Source: Paenibacillus antri
Lineage (GTDB): Bacteria > Bacillota > Bacilli > Paenibacillales > YIM-B00363
Direction of reading: 5' to 3'
Assembly: GCF_005765165.1 (NCBI RefSeq)
Contig: NZ_VCIW01000006.1
Coordinates: 247,895 to 311,894 of the forward strand
Length of the DNA stretch: 64,000 bases
In this document: piece by piece, positions 38,510 to 47,059 of the stretch
Position numbering within the stretch: the first letter of the stretch is position 1
Layout: every line of letters starts with the position of its first letter
Notes under the pieces: model-generated
Databases searched by the model: none
Told to the model about the DNA's origin: nothing
The model's input: the letters and a program-made list of their open reading frames with translations, nothing else
Made by a program: the position numbers and the translations under genes

Positions 38510-38536
38510 AGCGCCGCTCCACATGGGAACGGCGCT
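38510..38536 (-). terminator. Terminator of the minus-strand effector-binding-domain genes
   Basis: AGCGCCGCTCC and GGGAACGGCGCT pair around ACAT with one mismatch. On the minus strand the stem is followed by TAAGTTT. Confidence 0.7.
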
Positions 38537-38549
38537 AGCAACGATGAGA

Positions 38550-39026
38550 CTATCTTTTCACCACAGGCACCCAAAACTCGCCGTAGAAGGAGCCGTCATC
38601 GTTAGCGATTCGATAAGTCGCATTCGGCCCGCCGATGTAGGCGTAATCCGTGATTCGAGGCAAAACGCCGCCGAAAGCAAGATAGGTCAGCTGATCGAAC
38701 AAAGCGCCCTTCTCCCCGGTTCCCGCGACCACGATGTACTCGCTCTCCGGAAACTCGATGATGCGCGTGGCGTCGCCCACGGATTTCCCGGCCTCCACTG
38801 CGAAATAATTCCACGGTTTGCCTTGATACACCTCGTTGACCGACCATTCGCGATCGTCTTTCGCGGCGCCCTTGAGCTTGTCGAAACGTCCGTCGGCCTT
38901 GAGTTTGCCCCAAAATTCGGCTTTTTCCTTCTGCAAAGCCGTCATGTCCTGGAAGTTCGAACGGATCGAGAACCCATAAGCGGTTAATGTGAATGATTTT
39001 TTGTGTTCGATCGTGTAATCTGCCAT
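38550..39026 (-). CDS. GyrI-like / AraC effector-binding-domain protein, copy 1
   Basis: 158 residues, all of it a stand-alone GyrI-like small-molecule-binding domain without a DNA-binding part. Conserved features are the family start (YTIEHKKSFTLTAYGFSI), the central EYIVVAGTG strand, and YGEFWVPV at the C-terminus. It is paralogous to the next gene upstream (about 30-35 percent by eye) and probably co-transcribed with it, 27 nt apart. Such proteins bind hydrophobic cationic compounds, or hydrolyse them in some cases. The divergent WYL-type regulator probably controls the pair. Confidence 0.8.
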   Translation of the reverse strand: MADYTIEHKKSFTLTAYGFSIRSNFQDMTALQKEKAEFWGKLKADGRFDKLKGAAKDDREWSVNEVYQGKPWNYFAVEAGKSVGDATRIIEFPESEYIVVAGTGEKGALFDQLTYLAFGGVLPRITDYAYIGGPNATYRIANDDGSFYGEFWVPVVKR

Positions 39027-39053
39027 GCGAGCCTCCTTGATCCGACCGAGAGA

Positions 39054-39533
39054 TTAACCTGCGACTTTTTTGGCGCGAAGCCACATTTCGCCGTAGTACT
39101 CGCCATGTTCGGCGGCTTTGACGAAGGTGGAGTTCCCCGGACCCACGTATTTGTAGTCTGTGATTTGTTGCAGCACGCTGCCGAACACGTTGCCTGTGAT
39201 TTCATCGGCGAGCGTGTCTTGATTCGCGCCTGTGCCGGGCACGACGATGTAGTCGCCTGCGAGGAAATCGAAGACGACCGCGCCTTCCAGATCGAATTCG
39301 CCCATCACGCCGAAGCCCCGCCACGCCTTGCCGTCGAGCACGTAGTTAATTTGGTATTCTTGCCCGTCCGCGAGCGCGAGAAGTTCGGCAAGCTTCCCGT
39401 TTTCCGTGATTTCGGCTTTTTTCGCCGCCGTTTTTGCCGCGTTGCCTGCCCAATCGTTATAGTCCTCAAGTGTAACACCGAAAGCCGTCATTTTGAAGTT
39501 TTCCGCGATGGTTTGGATGGAATAGGTCGTCAT
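39054..39533 (-). CDS. GyrI-like / AraC effector-binding-domain protein, copy 2
   Basis: 159 residues, the same fold as its neighbour: YSIQTIAENFKMTAFGVTL at the start, DYIVVPGTG in the middle and YGEMWLRAKK near the end. It is first in the two-gene minus unit and stands 82 nt from the divergent YafY-type regulator, with GGGAGCGATAG in front of the ATG on the minus strand. A palindromic site in the shared promoter region probably controls it. Its ligand is unknown. Confidence 0.8.
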   Translation of the reverse strand: MTTYSIQTIAENFKMTAFGVTLEDYNDWAGNAAKTAAKKAEITENGKLAELLALADGQEYQINYVLDGKAWRGFGVMGEFDLEGAVVFDFLAGDYIVVPGTGANQDTLADEITGNVFGSVLQQITDYKYVGPGNSTFVKAAEHGEYYGEMWLRAKKVAG

Positions 39534-39586
39534 TTTCTATCGCTCCCTTAAGGTTTCTCTTACAAGATCGATACTATTGGCTAAAT

Positions 39587-39603
39587 GTATCAGAAAGTGA
39601 TAC
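39587..39603. promoter_or_regulatory. Candidate operator between the divergent regulator and effector-binding genes
   Basis: GTATCAGAAAGTGATAC is a perfect inverted repeat with 6-bp arms and a 5-bp centre, only 13 nt before the regulator start. It is a plausible binding site of the WYL regulator. Confidence 0.5.
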
Positions 39604-39615
39604 TCTTTATAGATC

Positions 39616-40584
39616 ATGAAGAAAACGGAACGGATTAACCTCATCATGCGGTACATCAATAACCGCGCGCATTTTACGATTGCCGAGATTCAGCGGGAAT
39701 TCAAGATTTCCCGCGCGACGGCGATTCGCGACATTAATGAGATTCAGGAAATGGGTTTTCCGCTGACGACCGAGCTTGGGCGCGGCGGCGGCTACTTCGT
39801 CATGCAAAATCAATATTTGCCCGCCGTTCGCTTCACGCCGGACGAGCTGAAGGCGATTGTGATCAGCTTTATGGCTTCGAAAAATTCGCAGCTGCCCTAT
39901 CTGCAGAATCGCCGCTCGATCACTGAGAAGCTAATCGGCATCGCGTCGCAAACGCAGCAAGACGAGCTGATCGAGCTGAATCATATCTTGCTATTTGAAA
40001 ATACGAATCCTGCGAATCCGAATCTTCTGGAGCTCGACGATGCGGCGCCTCCGGAGCTGAACCAACTGATTTCGCTTGCCGTGCGGGATAAGCACTTGCG
40101 CTTGACTTATGAGGCGAGCCCTGGATGGCCGCAGTTGATGGACGTTTATTTGCTGCATATTTTTAACTCGAACGCACAGTGGCTTGCCGAGGTATACGAT
40201 TTCGATATGGATGAATTTCGTTATTTACCTGTTGATATGTTGCGGGATTCGGCAATTTCCGAGAAGAAGATGAGATGGTCTGAGGAAGAGATCATGAATA
40301 AAAAACGGCTTCGTTCGCGGGAGTCCAATCTTGTGGTGAAGCTGGATGCGACCGGGATTCGGCGCTTTAAGCGTATGCACCCTCCGGGGATTATTTTATC
40401 CCTTACCGGAATGTTCCAGTCCAGCGGAATTTTTCATGCTCAATTGGATGTGTCCGATGTCGAGGCGCTGGCGTATTATGCGGATTGGCTTTTGTTTTTG
40501 GGGGGAGGGATCGAGTTTGAGCGGATTCCTGTCGAGCTGCGTACGATTTTAGAAGAGCGGTTAGCAAAATTAAAATTTCCTTGA
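39616..40584 (+). CDS. YafY-like HTH/WYL-domain transcriptional regulator
   Basis: 322 residues. An N-terminal HTH_11/DeoR-type winged helix (about 1-60: FTIAEIQREFKISRATAIRD) is followed by the GRGGGYF link to a WYL-type ligand-sensing domain (about 140-235, with LRLTYEA ... WLAEVYDFDMDEFRYLPVD) and the C-terminal WCX extension ending AKLKFP. It is divergent from the two effector-binding-domain genes, the normal setting for such a regulator. The ATG at 39616 has no convincing ribosome-binding site, so expression may be low or leaderless. The chimeric remnant begins within 10 bases of its stop. Confidence 0.88.
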   Translation: MKKTERINLIMRYINNRAHFTIAEIQREFKISRATAIRDINEIQEMGFPLTTELGRGGGYFVMQNQYLPAVRFTPDELKAIVISFMASKNSQLPYLQNRRSITEKLIGIASQTQQDELIELNHILLFENTNPANPNLLELDDAAPPELNQLISLAVRDKHLRLTYEASPGWPQLMDVYLLHIFNSNAQWLAEVYDFDMDEFRYLPVDMLRDSAISEKKMRWSEEEIMNKKRLRSRESNLVVKLDATGIRRFKRMHPPGIILSLTGMFQSSGIFHAQLDVSDVEALAYYADWLLFLGGGIEFERIPVELRTILEERLAKLKFP

Positions 40585-40589
40585 ATTCT

Positions 40590-40750
40590 ATCCGGATTCG
40601 GCTTCGCAGAAGGAGATCGACATTGTCGTCCTGATGCCTACGGCGAGGATCCTCCTTGAGATGAAGTATCGCGATACGAAAAATGCCGAAGAATACGGGA
40701 TGCTGGAGCATGCGCCGATTATGCGGATTCCGACCTTTGCCTTCCTGTAC
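40590..40750 (+). pseudogene. Second, deleted copy of the DUF4143 ATPase 3' part
   Basis: GGATTCGGCTTCGCAGAAGG and its surroundings match 34843-34930 of the AAA/DUF4143 pseudogene. After a deletion of about 79 nt, the match resumes with GCGCCGATTATGCGGATTCC, corresponding to 35010-35083. It then switches in frame into the purD tail copy. No start or ATP-binding part is present. Confidence 0.82.
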
Positions 40751-40822
40751 CGGACGGACATCGGCAAGAAGGCGTTGCAATTGGAAAAGGCGTCGTTCCC
40801 TGCGGGGGAACGGCGCCTTGTT
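40747..40822 (+). repeat. Second copy of the purD 3' end and terminator region
   Basis: The first 30 bases are identical to 26655-26684 inside purD and the whole 76 nt are about 90 percent identical. The purD stop has mutated (TTATAA to TTGCAA), so the frame reads on from the DUF4143 fragment through the purD tail to about 40900. Together with the original it brackets a 14-kb region. Confidence 0.82.
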
Positions 40823-40932
40823 CACGATGTGGGAATTGCAGATTATTGCGGCATATCCAACTCCACGGTTGCTCCCATCCCGAGATTGCGAGAAGTTGCT
40901 TAACGACAAAAGAAGACGAGATTCCCGTGGAA

Positions 40933-40960
40933 GCGTCGCCCCGACGAGGGCGGCGTTTCT
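40933..40960 (+). terminator. Terminator-like remnant
   Basis: GCGTCGCCCC and GGGCGGCG around GACGA, followed by TTTCTTC, very like the terminator at 35120. It probably came along with the DUF4143 remnant. The rest of 40823-41102 holds nothing recognisable besides the AT-rich promoter region of the next gene. Confidence 0.6.
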
Positions 40961-41102
40961 TCGTCGCCAGGACCCCGGAGCCAATCGTGTATTGTTGTGC
41001 GCGCAGTAAAAGCGACAGCCGTATTATATACAAATTCAATATATTTATATCGAAATCACTATGTTAGTATAAACATCGAGGTCGGAGCAAGCGGGGGAAA
41101 AT

Positions 41103-43319
41103 ATGAAGAAAAAATGGTTCTATCGCATGTTGTTGTCCTACGCGCCTATTCTGCTGTTTCTGGTGCTGGCCTTGAGTTTGTTTTTTTATGTGAAATGGAA
41201 TGCCGAAACGAAGGTGAGAATTCAGAACACAAACGGACTCTTCACCTCCCATGTGGCCAGCGTGCTGGATTCATCCATGAAGACCATTGAGAAATCTGTC
41301 ATCCAGATGATGCTGACCGATGAGCTGATCGAAGACTATCTCAACAGCACGCAACCGACACCGCCTTATACCATTATGGAAATTTCCAATCGTCTAGCGG
41401 ATCTAAGAACGATGTTTCCGATTACAGGCGACGTGTATATTTATAAATCCTCGACAGGCGAAGTCATAACGACCAGCGCATTATTCAAGCTCGACGGCTC
41501 CTTCCAAGACGAGGATTTTCTGCGGGAAGCGATTCGTCATGCGGATCCCGGAAGGTGGACGTCCCCGCGGCAGTTTCGCCAGTTTGCTTCCGACGCCTCT
41601 CAAGAGGTCGTCTCCCTTGTCAAACGGGTTCCGATTACTTCGACTACTGGAAAAGGCGTGGTCGTGGTCAACATCAAGCTCGGGGCCATCCAGAGCTTGA
41701 TGAAAGCAGTTAACGCGGATACCTCGAGCTATATGCAGCTTACCGGGGGCGACGGGGCGTTGATGTACCGGACGAACGAGCCGCCGCTGGCGGAATGGGG
41801 GGTAAGCCGTGTCGAGTCCTCCTACTCCGGCTGGCGGCTTACTGTCGGCGTTCCCCAATCCGAGGAGCGGTTCATGACTGTTTTTTTGGACGGTTGGACG
41901 CTTCCGACGTTGGTTACCATGCTGCTGAGTATTTTGGTTCTTACCTACGTCACCCACCGAAACTACAAGCCGATCGAGCGGATTATGATGCAAATCGGCC
42001 AATATACGCTGAAACGCAGTTTGCAAGTCGGCAAAGGCGGAAACCATAATGAATTCCAATTCATATCGATCGCTCTGGACAATCTAATCGAGAAGACGAA
42101 TGAGTATGAAGCCAAACATCAAGACGATCTGCTAATCCGGAAGCGGTACTGGTTCTACGAGTTGGTGGACGGCAATTTCTCGTTGACTGCTTCCGAATGG
42201 GAGCATGAGGCCGGCGAATTGGAGCTGCCCGACTCATTCCGGTCCACGCTTGTGGCGGTAACGGTACTTGACAACCATGAGCAATTCTTAAGAGCCTATA
42301 ACACTCGCGACCGGAGTCTGCTGAAATTCGTCGTTCAGGGAGTCTGGAATGAAATATGCGGAAATCACGGCATGACCGTCTGGTCGGAATGGAAGGATGC
42401 GGACCAGCTGATTTCCATTCTATACACCGGGCAAGACCGGGATCCGGCATTGGTGCTCCACATCGCCAACGAGTTGAGGAGCTGGGTAGCCGAACACCTC
42501 CAGTTTACCGTGTCCGTCTATCTAGGCAGTACGGCCGAGGAGAGCGACGATATCCATAGTTCCTATCGAGCGGCGCTGCAAGCAGGCCAATACCGTAACC
42601 TTCATGGCTACAACAAGGTATACCCCGCAACGGAATGGAGGCTGGCCGCCAAGGGCGATTTATATGTCCATCTGACAACGGCCAGGCAGCTGGTGAAGCT
42701 GCTCCGCGCCGCCGATCCGGCTTGGACGGACCTGTTCCAACGCTTGTTCCGAGAGATGAGACAGGATGAATTGCTTCGGGATCAGTGCGCCGAGGTCGTC
42801 GCATATGTCTTCTACTCCCTGGAGAAGGAGATGAGCGAGCTTCCGGAGACGCTATTGGCGGAATGGATGGAGATCTTCCGCCGGCACCCTCCCGCGGCGA
42901 TTCTGGCGAAGGAACTGAACCGAGAGATGGAAAACAGTCTGTTGTTATTCCTCCAGGCCATGTTCGACGCTTTGCGCGAATGGCGGCATGCGGAACCGAA
43001 GATGACCGCGGTGGAGCAGATTACTCAATATGTGAATAGCCACTATGCCGATCCCGACCTGTCGTTGGATCTTATCGGCGACACCTTCGGGTTGGCTCCG
43101 CGGTTGGTCAGCAAGCTGTTTAAGGCCGGAACGGGCATCCGCTTTATCGACTACGTTCTAGAACTGAGAATGAAGGAGGCGGAGCGGCTTCTGAAAGAAA
43201 CGAATCTATCGGTCCAGAACATCGGTATGCAGGTAGGCTATCCACAGGTAATCTCCTTCATTCGGACATTCAAGAGGTATTCCGGCCAAACCCCGGGGGA
43301 ATATCGCAAGATGTCCTAA
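41103..43319 (+). CDS. YesN-like membrane sensor / AraC-family regulator, second copy
   Basis: 738 residues with the same design as the 542-2890 regulator. There is one membrane helix at about 10-32 and another near 265-285, with an extracytoplasmic sensor between them. A cytoplasmic middle region follows, and two AraC-type HTH motifs occupy about the last 95 residues (LDLIGDTFGLAPRLVSKLF and VQNIGMQVGYPQVI), ending SGQTPGEYRKMS. GCGGGGGAAAAT precedes the ATG. It lies upstream of a permease/permease/lipoprotein/glycosidase unit, so it probably activates import and breakdown of a glycan. It is a distant paralogue, not a recent duplicate, of the first copy. Confidence 0.9.
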   Translation: MKKKWFYRMLLSYAPILLFLVLALSLFFYVKWNAETKVRIQNTNGLFTSHVASVLDSSMKTIEKSVIQMMLTDELIEDYLNSTQPTPPYTIMEISNRLADLRTMFPITGDVYIYKSSTGEVITTSALFKLDGSFQDEDFLREAIRHADPGRWTSPRQFRQFASDASQEVVSLVKRVPITSTTGKGVVVVNIKLGAIQSLMKAVNADTSSYMQLTGGDGALMYRTNEPPLAEWGVSRVESSYSGWRLTVGVPQSEERFMTVFLDGWTLPTLVTMLLSILVLTYVTHRNYKPIERIMMQIGQYTLKRSLQVGKGGNHNEFQFISIALDNLIEKTNEYEAKHQDDLLIRKRYWFYELVDGNFSLTASEWEHEAGELELPDSFRSTLVAVTVLDNHEQFLRAYNTRDRSLLKFVVQGVWNEICGNHGMTVWSEWKDADQLISILYTGQDRDPALVLHIANELRSWVAEHLQFTVSVYLGSTAEESDDIHSSYRAALQAGQYRNLHGYNKVYPATEWRLAAKGDLYVHLTTARQLVKLLRAADPAWTDLFQRLFREMRQDELLRDQCAEVVAYVFYSLEKEMSELPETLLAEWMEIFRRHPPAAILAKELNREMENSLLLFLQAMFDALREWRHAEPKMTAVEQITQYVNSHYADPDLSLDLIGDTFGLAPRLVSKLFKAGTGIRFIDYVLELRMKEAERLLKETNLSVQNIGMQVGYPQVISFIRTFKRYSGQTPGEYRKMS

Positions 43320-43396
43320 CCATCGTGACATAAAAGTTTAGAGGCGAAAAATGTTTATATCTATCCGCCATACTCGTCGCATCGCGTTCTTGGTGC

Positions 43397-43429
43397 AAGC
43401 CGTTTCCGCTAGCGGAGACGGCTTCTTTG
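43397..43429 (+). terminator. Terminator of the second YesN-like regulator
   Basis: AAGCCGTTTCCG and CGGAGACGGCTT pair around CTAG with one T-G wobble, followed by CTTTG. It separates the regulator from the transport operon, so these are probably two transcripts. Confidence 0.8.
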
Positions 43430-43559
43430 CGCGGGCGGCTTCGCACAATTGATTATCCGGGGAAAAGTGTAAATTGATTACGGCTGTCTTAAGGGCCTAT
43501 ATTCATGGTGTGCTTGAGGCCATCCTGCAGGAGGAAGCACGGCAGAGCAAGTCCGGAAC

Positions 43560-44489
43560 TTGTCCTTATTCATTACTGACCAGGAGGTGATTTTCATCAG
43601 CCGGATTTGGAGGCGAAATGTGCCTCTCTACCTGATGTTCGTACCCATCATTGCGTTCTTCGTTATTTTTAAATACGTTCCGATGGGCGGGGCGGTCATT
43701 GCATTCAAGAAATACAATATGATGGATGGAATTCTCCACAGTCCGTGGGTCGGATTCGACAACTTCCGTCTCCTGTTCAGCACGCCTACGCCCATTCAGA
43801 TCATCCGCAATACCTTGATGTTAAGTCTTCTGTCTATCGTCATCGGATTTCCGTTCCCGATTATTCTCGCGATCCTGTTGAATGAGGTCCGCCGGATGTG
43901 GTTCAAGCGGATGGTTCAGACGCTGGTGTATCTGCCGCACTTTTTCTCATGGATTATCGTAAGCGGAATGATCGTGACGATCTTCTCGCAGCAGAACGGT
44001 ATTGTAAGCGGGTGGTGGGAGAGTATTACCGGCCATACGTATCCCTTCTTGTACCGCGAAGGTTCATGGCTAGCCATCTTCGTAGGCTCCGGTATTTGGA
44101 AAGAAGCGGGCTTCAGCGCCATTATTTATCTAGCGGCTTTAACCAGCATCGACCCGGCGCTGTATGAAGCGGCCAGTATAGACGGTGCCTCCAAGTGGAA
44201 GCAGATCCGCCATGTGACGCTGCCCGGACTGCAGGTGACCATTGTACTGATGTTGATCTTGTCTATGGGCCGGGTCATGGAGGTGGGGTTCGATCAAATT
44301 TACATGCTGCAAAATTCCACCGTATCGGACGTCTCGGAAGTGATCAGCACCTATATTTACAAGGTCGGATTGATGGGCTCGCAATTCAGTCTGACGGCGG
44401 CGATCGGCTTGTTCGAATCGTTGGTTGGCTTCGTCCTTGTTCTTATCACTAACGCCATTGCAAGGAGGTTCGGACATGGACTCTGGTAA
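43560..44489 (+). CDS. Sugar ABC transporter permease, LplB type (second system)
   Basis: About 309 residues from TTG at 43560, or about 297 from 43596. The EAA loop EAASIDGASKWKQIRHVTL is complete. Start choice is unusual: a perfect AGGAGG at 43582-43587 lies eight bases before ATC at 43596, whereas the TTG at 43560 has no ribosome-binding site. The protein from 43596 would begin SRIWRRNVPLYLM, which fits other permeases of this kind. It is the first gene of a four-gene unit with the YtcP-type partner 18 nt downstream. Confidence 0.9.
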   Translation: MSLFITDQEVIFISRIWRRNVPLYLMFVPIIAFFVIFKYVPMGGAVIAFKKYNMMDGILHSPWVGFDNFRLLFSTPTPIQIIRNTLMLSLLSIVIGFPFPIILAILLNEVRRMWFKRMVQTLVYLPHFFSWIIVSGMIVTIFSQQNGIVSGWWESITGHTYPFLYREGSWLAIFVGSGIWKEAGFSAIIYLAALTSIDPALYEAASIDGASKWKQIRHVTLPGLQVTIVLMLILSMGRVMEVGFDQIYMLQNSTVSDVSEVISTYIYKVGLMGSQFSLTAAIGLFESLVGFVLVLITNAIARRFGHGLW

Positions 44490-44507
44490 CAAGGGGGGAG
44501 CGGCCCT

Positions 44508-45383
44508 GTGAAGCCGTCGATGGGAGAGCGCGTCTATTTGGTCGGCGTCTATTCGGTTTTGACCATCGTCGGCTTGCTATGCCTGTTGCCTCTGATGCAC
44601 ATCGCATCGATTTCGACCAGCTCGCTTCAGGCCGTCTCTGCGGGCCGGGTTACCTTGTTCCCGGTAGAGATGACGTTCGCGGCATATACGCAGCTGTTTG
44701 AGAACTCCCCTGTCGTATCCGCCTTCAACAATAGTGTGGCGATTACGCTGGTCGGAGTGGTTCTCAGCATGGGGTTTACGATCTTAGCCGCATATCCGCT
44801 CACTCGAGCCTATTTTTTGGGGCGCCGGCTATTTATGATGGGGATTGTGTTTACGATGCTGTTCAACGGGGGGTTAATCCCCACCTACTTGACCATCCGG
44901 AATCTCGAGCTGATCAATACCTATTGGGCTTTGTGGCTGCCAGGGCTCGTAAGCGTCTTCAACATGCTGGTGTTACGAACGTTTATCGAAAATATTCCCG
45001 GCGAAATCGACGAAGCGTCCAGGATGGACGGGTGCGGGGAATGGCGATACCTGCTCCAAGTCGTCCTGCCGCTGTCAATGCCGGTAATCGCTACGTTGGC
45101 GTTATTTTACGGCGTCGGGTACTGGAACTCCTTCTTCAGCGTCCTGATGTACATTAATGAGCCGGACAAATACAATATCGCGGTGCTGGTCCAGCAGCTG
45201 ATTCAGAGTCAGATGATGCTTGCTCAGATGAACGGCCTGGAATCGTCCGAGCAGCTGAATTTGTCTCCGGACATGGTGAACTCGGCAGCGATCATCATCA
45301 TGGTACTGCCATTGCTGTTCGTTTATCCGTTATTGCAAAAGTACTTCGTTAGAGGTGTCATGATCGGTGCCGTTAAAGGGTAA
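44508..45383 (+). CDS. Sugar ABC transporter permease, YtcP type (second system)
   Basis: 291 residues, six membrane helices, with the EAA-type loop EASRMDGCGEWRYLLQVVLP and the ending FVRGVMIGAVKG. GTG start behind GGGGGGAGCGG. It is the partner of the LplB-type permease and diverged from the 5675 copy, although the C-termini are similar. No ATPase gene is nearby, so a shared one is assumed. Confidence 0.93.
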   Translation: MKPSMGERVYLVGVYSVLTIVGLLCLLPLMHIASISTSSLQAVSAGRVTLFPVEMTFAAYTQLFENSPVVSAFNNSVAITLVGVVLSMGFTILAAYPLTRAYFLGRRLFMMGIVFTMLFNGGLIPTYLTIRNLELINTYWALWLPGLVSVFNMLVLRTFIENIPGEIDEASRMDGCGEWRYLLQVVLPLSMPVIATLALFYGVGYWNSFFSVLMYINEPDKYNIAVLVQQLIQSQMMLAQMNGLESSEQLNLSPDMVNSAAIIIMVLPLLFVYPLLQKYFVRGVMIGAVKG

Positions 45384-45409
45384 CGAACCAAATAAGGGGG
45401 ACGCGCAAA

Positions 45410-47035
45410 ATGAAAATGAAAATCGTGAAGCCGGCTTTGGTCGCGGGAGCGATTGCTTGCACAGCAATTGCGGCAGCCTGCTCAAACTCCGCTCCGGAGG
45501 AAGTCGGCGGCGTCGAAACATCAGCGCCTAAAGAGAAGCCATCGCTCTCCATATCCATCTACGATAGGGGCAATGTGCCTCAGGAAATGGGGACCATCGA
45601 CAATAATCGCTGGACGAAGTGGCTGAACGAGAACGGGCCAGTCAACGGGAAATATGTCCCGATCCCGCGAGGCGAAGCGGTGCAGAAGCTGAATTTGCTG
45701 TTTGCCTCCGGGGATGCGCCGGACGTGGTGTTTGAATTCGACACCCGCTTCCGCGATCAAATGTATCAGCAGAAGATGATCATGCCCGTGGACGAACTGA
45801 TCGAGAAGAGCAGCACCGAATACAAGCAACTGTTGCAGAAATATCCGGAAATCAAGAAGGCGGCCACCAAGCCGGACGGGAACATGTACGAATTCGGCCG
45901 GGTATCCCCGCTTGTGGGCTTCCAAGCGCTATTCATCCGTCAAGATTGGCTGGACAAGCTGGGGCTTCAAGCGCCGCAGACGACCGAAGAACTGTTTGAG
46001 GTGGCCAAGGCCTTCACGGAGCAGGATCCCGACGGCAACGGCGTGAAGGACACCTTCGGAATTGCCCTGAGCGGCGAAACGGGCGGGACGATCAACACCA
46101 TGTTCCGCAACGTCACCTGGGTGGTGGAAGACGGGAAGCTAGTGCGGGGTTGGAAACAGGAAAATGCGGCCAATGCCTTCAAGAAACGGCTGTACGACGC
46201 CGGATTGGTCGATAAGGATTTTCTTGCCGACAAGAACGGACAGAAAGCCCAGCAGGATTGGAACAACGGTAAGATCGGCATCTTCGTGGGCCGGACGATC
46301 GATTTGGTCAACTTCAATCAATATTATGAGCAGTTGAAAAATAACGTCCCGACTGCCGAGGTGAAGGCGATCAAATTGCCGGAGTCCGAATTCGGCCGAT
46401 TTGTCATCGGCGTCAACAACCCTGTGCAGATGACCACGATCATCAATGCCAAAACCAAAGACCCGGAAGCCGCTATGGCATATATCGATTTTATGGCGTC
46501 CCGTACCGCCGGCGAAATGCTTCGATTCGGCCAGGAAGGAGTGGATTCCGTAAAGGGTTCCAATGGATGTCTCCAGCCGATCGACGCCGAGAAATTCAAC
46601 AAGGAAGTGTCGTGGAACATAGACTTCCAACTGCTGCTCTCTCGGGTCGAATTGGGCGCTTGTACGGATATTCAAAGCCAATTGGATCCTTCGAAGCCTC
46701 TGGAACAGGATTTCCTCCGGCTGATCAAAGAAAATAATGAAGCGAACTTAAGCGCCGACGTGGAATATGCGCCTATCACTTACGGGGAACACATGCCGAC
46801 GCTTCCCGAGGAGCTCAACATGATCAACAGCAATGTGTCGAAGATCGCGGATCTGTACAATAAGGCGATCGTATCCGGACCCTCCTACACCATCGAGCAA
46901 GCTTTCAATGAAGCGCAGGATCTCTGGAACAAATCCGGAGGCGACAAGCTGGAAGCCTTCTATTCGGATTGGTACGGCAACAATTCGGAGAAAGCGTTCT
47001 TGGCTAAGGATATGTGGAAATTCGTTAAGAATTAA
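45410..47035 (+). CDS. Extracellular solute-binding lipoprotein (second system)
   Basis: 541 residues. The lipobox ends IAAAC with the lipid-bearing Cys at residue 24. A Ca-loop-like stretch DPDGNGVKD occurs near residue 205, as in the 3006 protein. AAGGGGGACG precedes the ATG. It should capture the oligosaccharide for the two permeases upstream, and the glycosidase gene follows 24 nt after its stop. Ligand not known. Confidence 0.92.
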   Translation: MKMKIVKPALVAGAIACTAIAAACSNSAPEEVGGVETSAPKEKPSLSISIYDRGNVPQEMGTIDNNRWTKWLNENGPVNGKYVPIPRGEAVQKLNLLFASGDAPDVVFEFDTRFRDQMYQQKMIMPVDELIEKSSTEYKQLLQKYPEIKKAATKPDGNMYEFGRVSPLVGFQALFIRQDWLDKLGLQAPQTTEELFEVAKAFTEQDPDGNGVKDTFGIALSGETGGTINTMFRNVTWVVEDGKLVRGWKQENAANAFKKRLYDAGLVDKDFLADKNGQKAQQDWNNGKIGIFVGRTIDLVNFNQYYEQLKNNVPTAEVKAIKLPESEFGRFVIGVNNPVQMTTIINAKTKDPEAAMAYIDFMASRTAGEMLRFGQEGVDSVKGSNGCLQPIDAEKFNKEVSWNIDFQLLLSRVELGACTDIQSQLDPSKPLEQDFLRLIKENNEANLSADVEYAPITYGEHMPTLPEELNMINSNVSKIADLYNKAIVSGPSYTIEQAFNEAQDLWNKSGGDKLEAFYSDWYGNNSEKAFLAKDMWKFVKN

Positions 47036-47059
47036 TCGGCCGTTCAAGGAGAGAGAACC

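Noticed and set aside
40634..40903. 89-codon open frame through the chimeric remnant
   Set aside because: It consists of a DUF4143 fragment and a purD tail joined in frame, with a changed stop; no ribosome-binding site or complete domain, so treated as a remnant.
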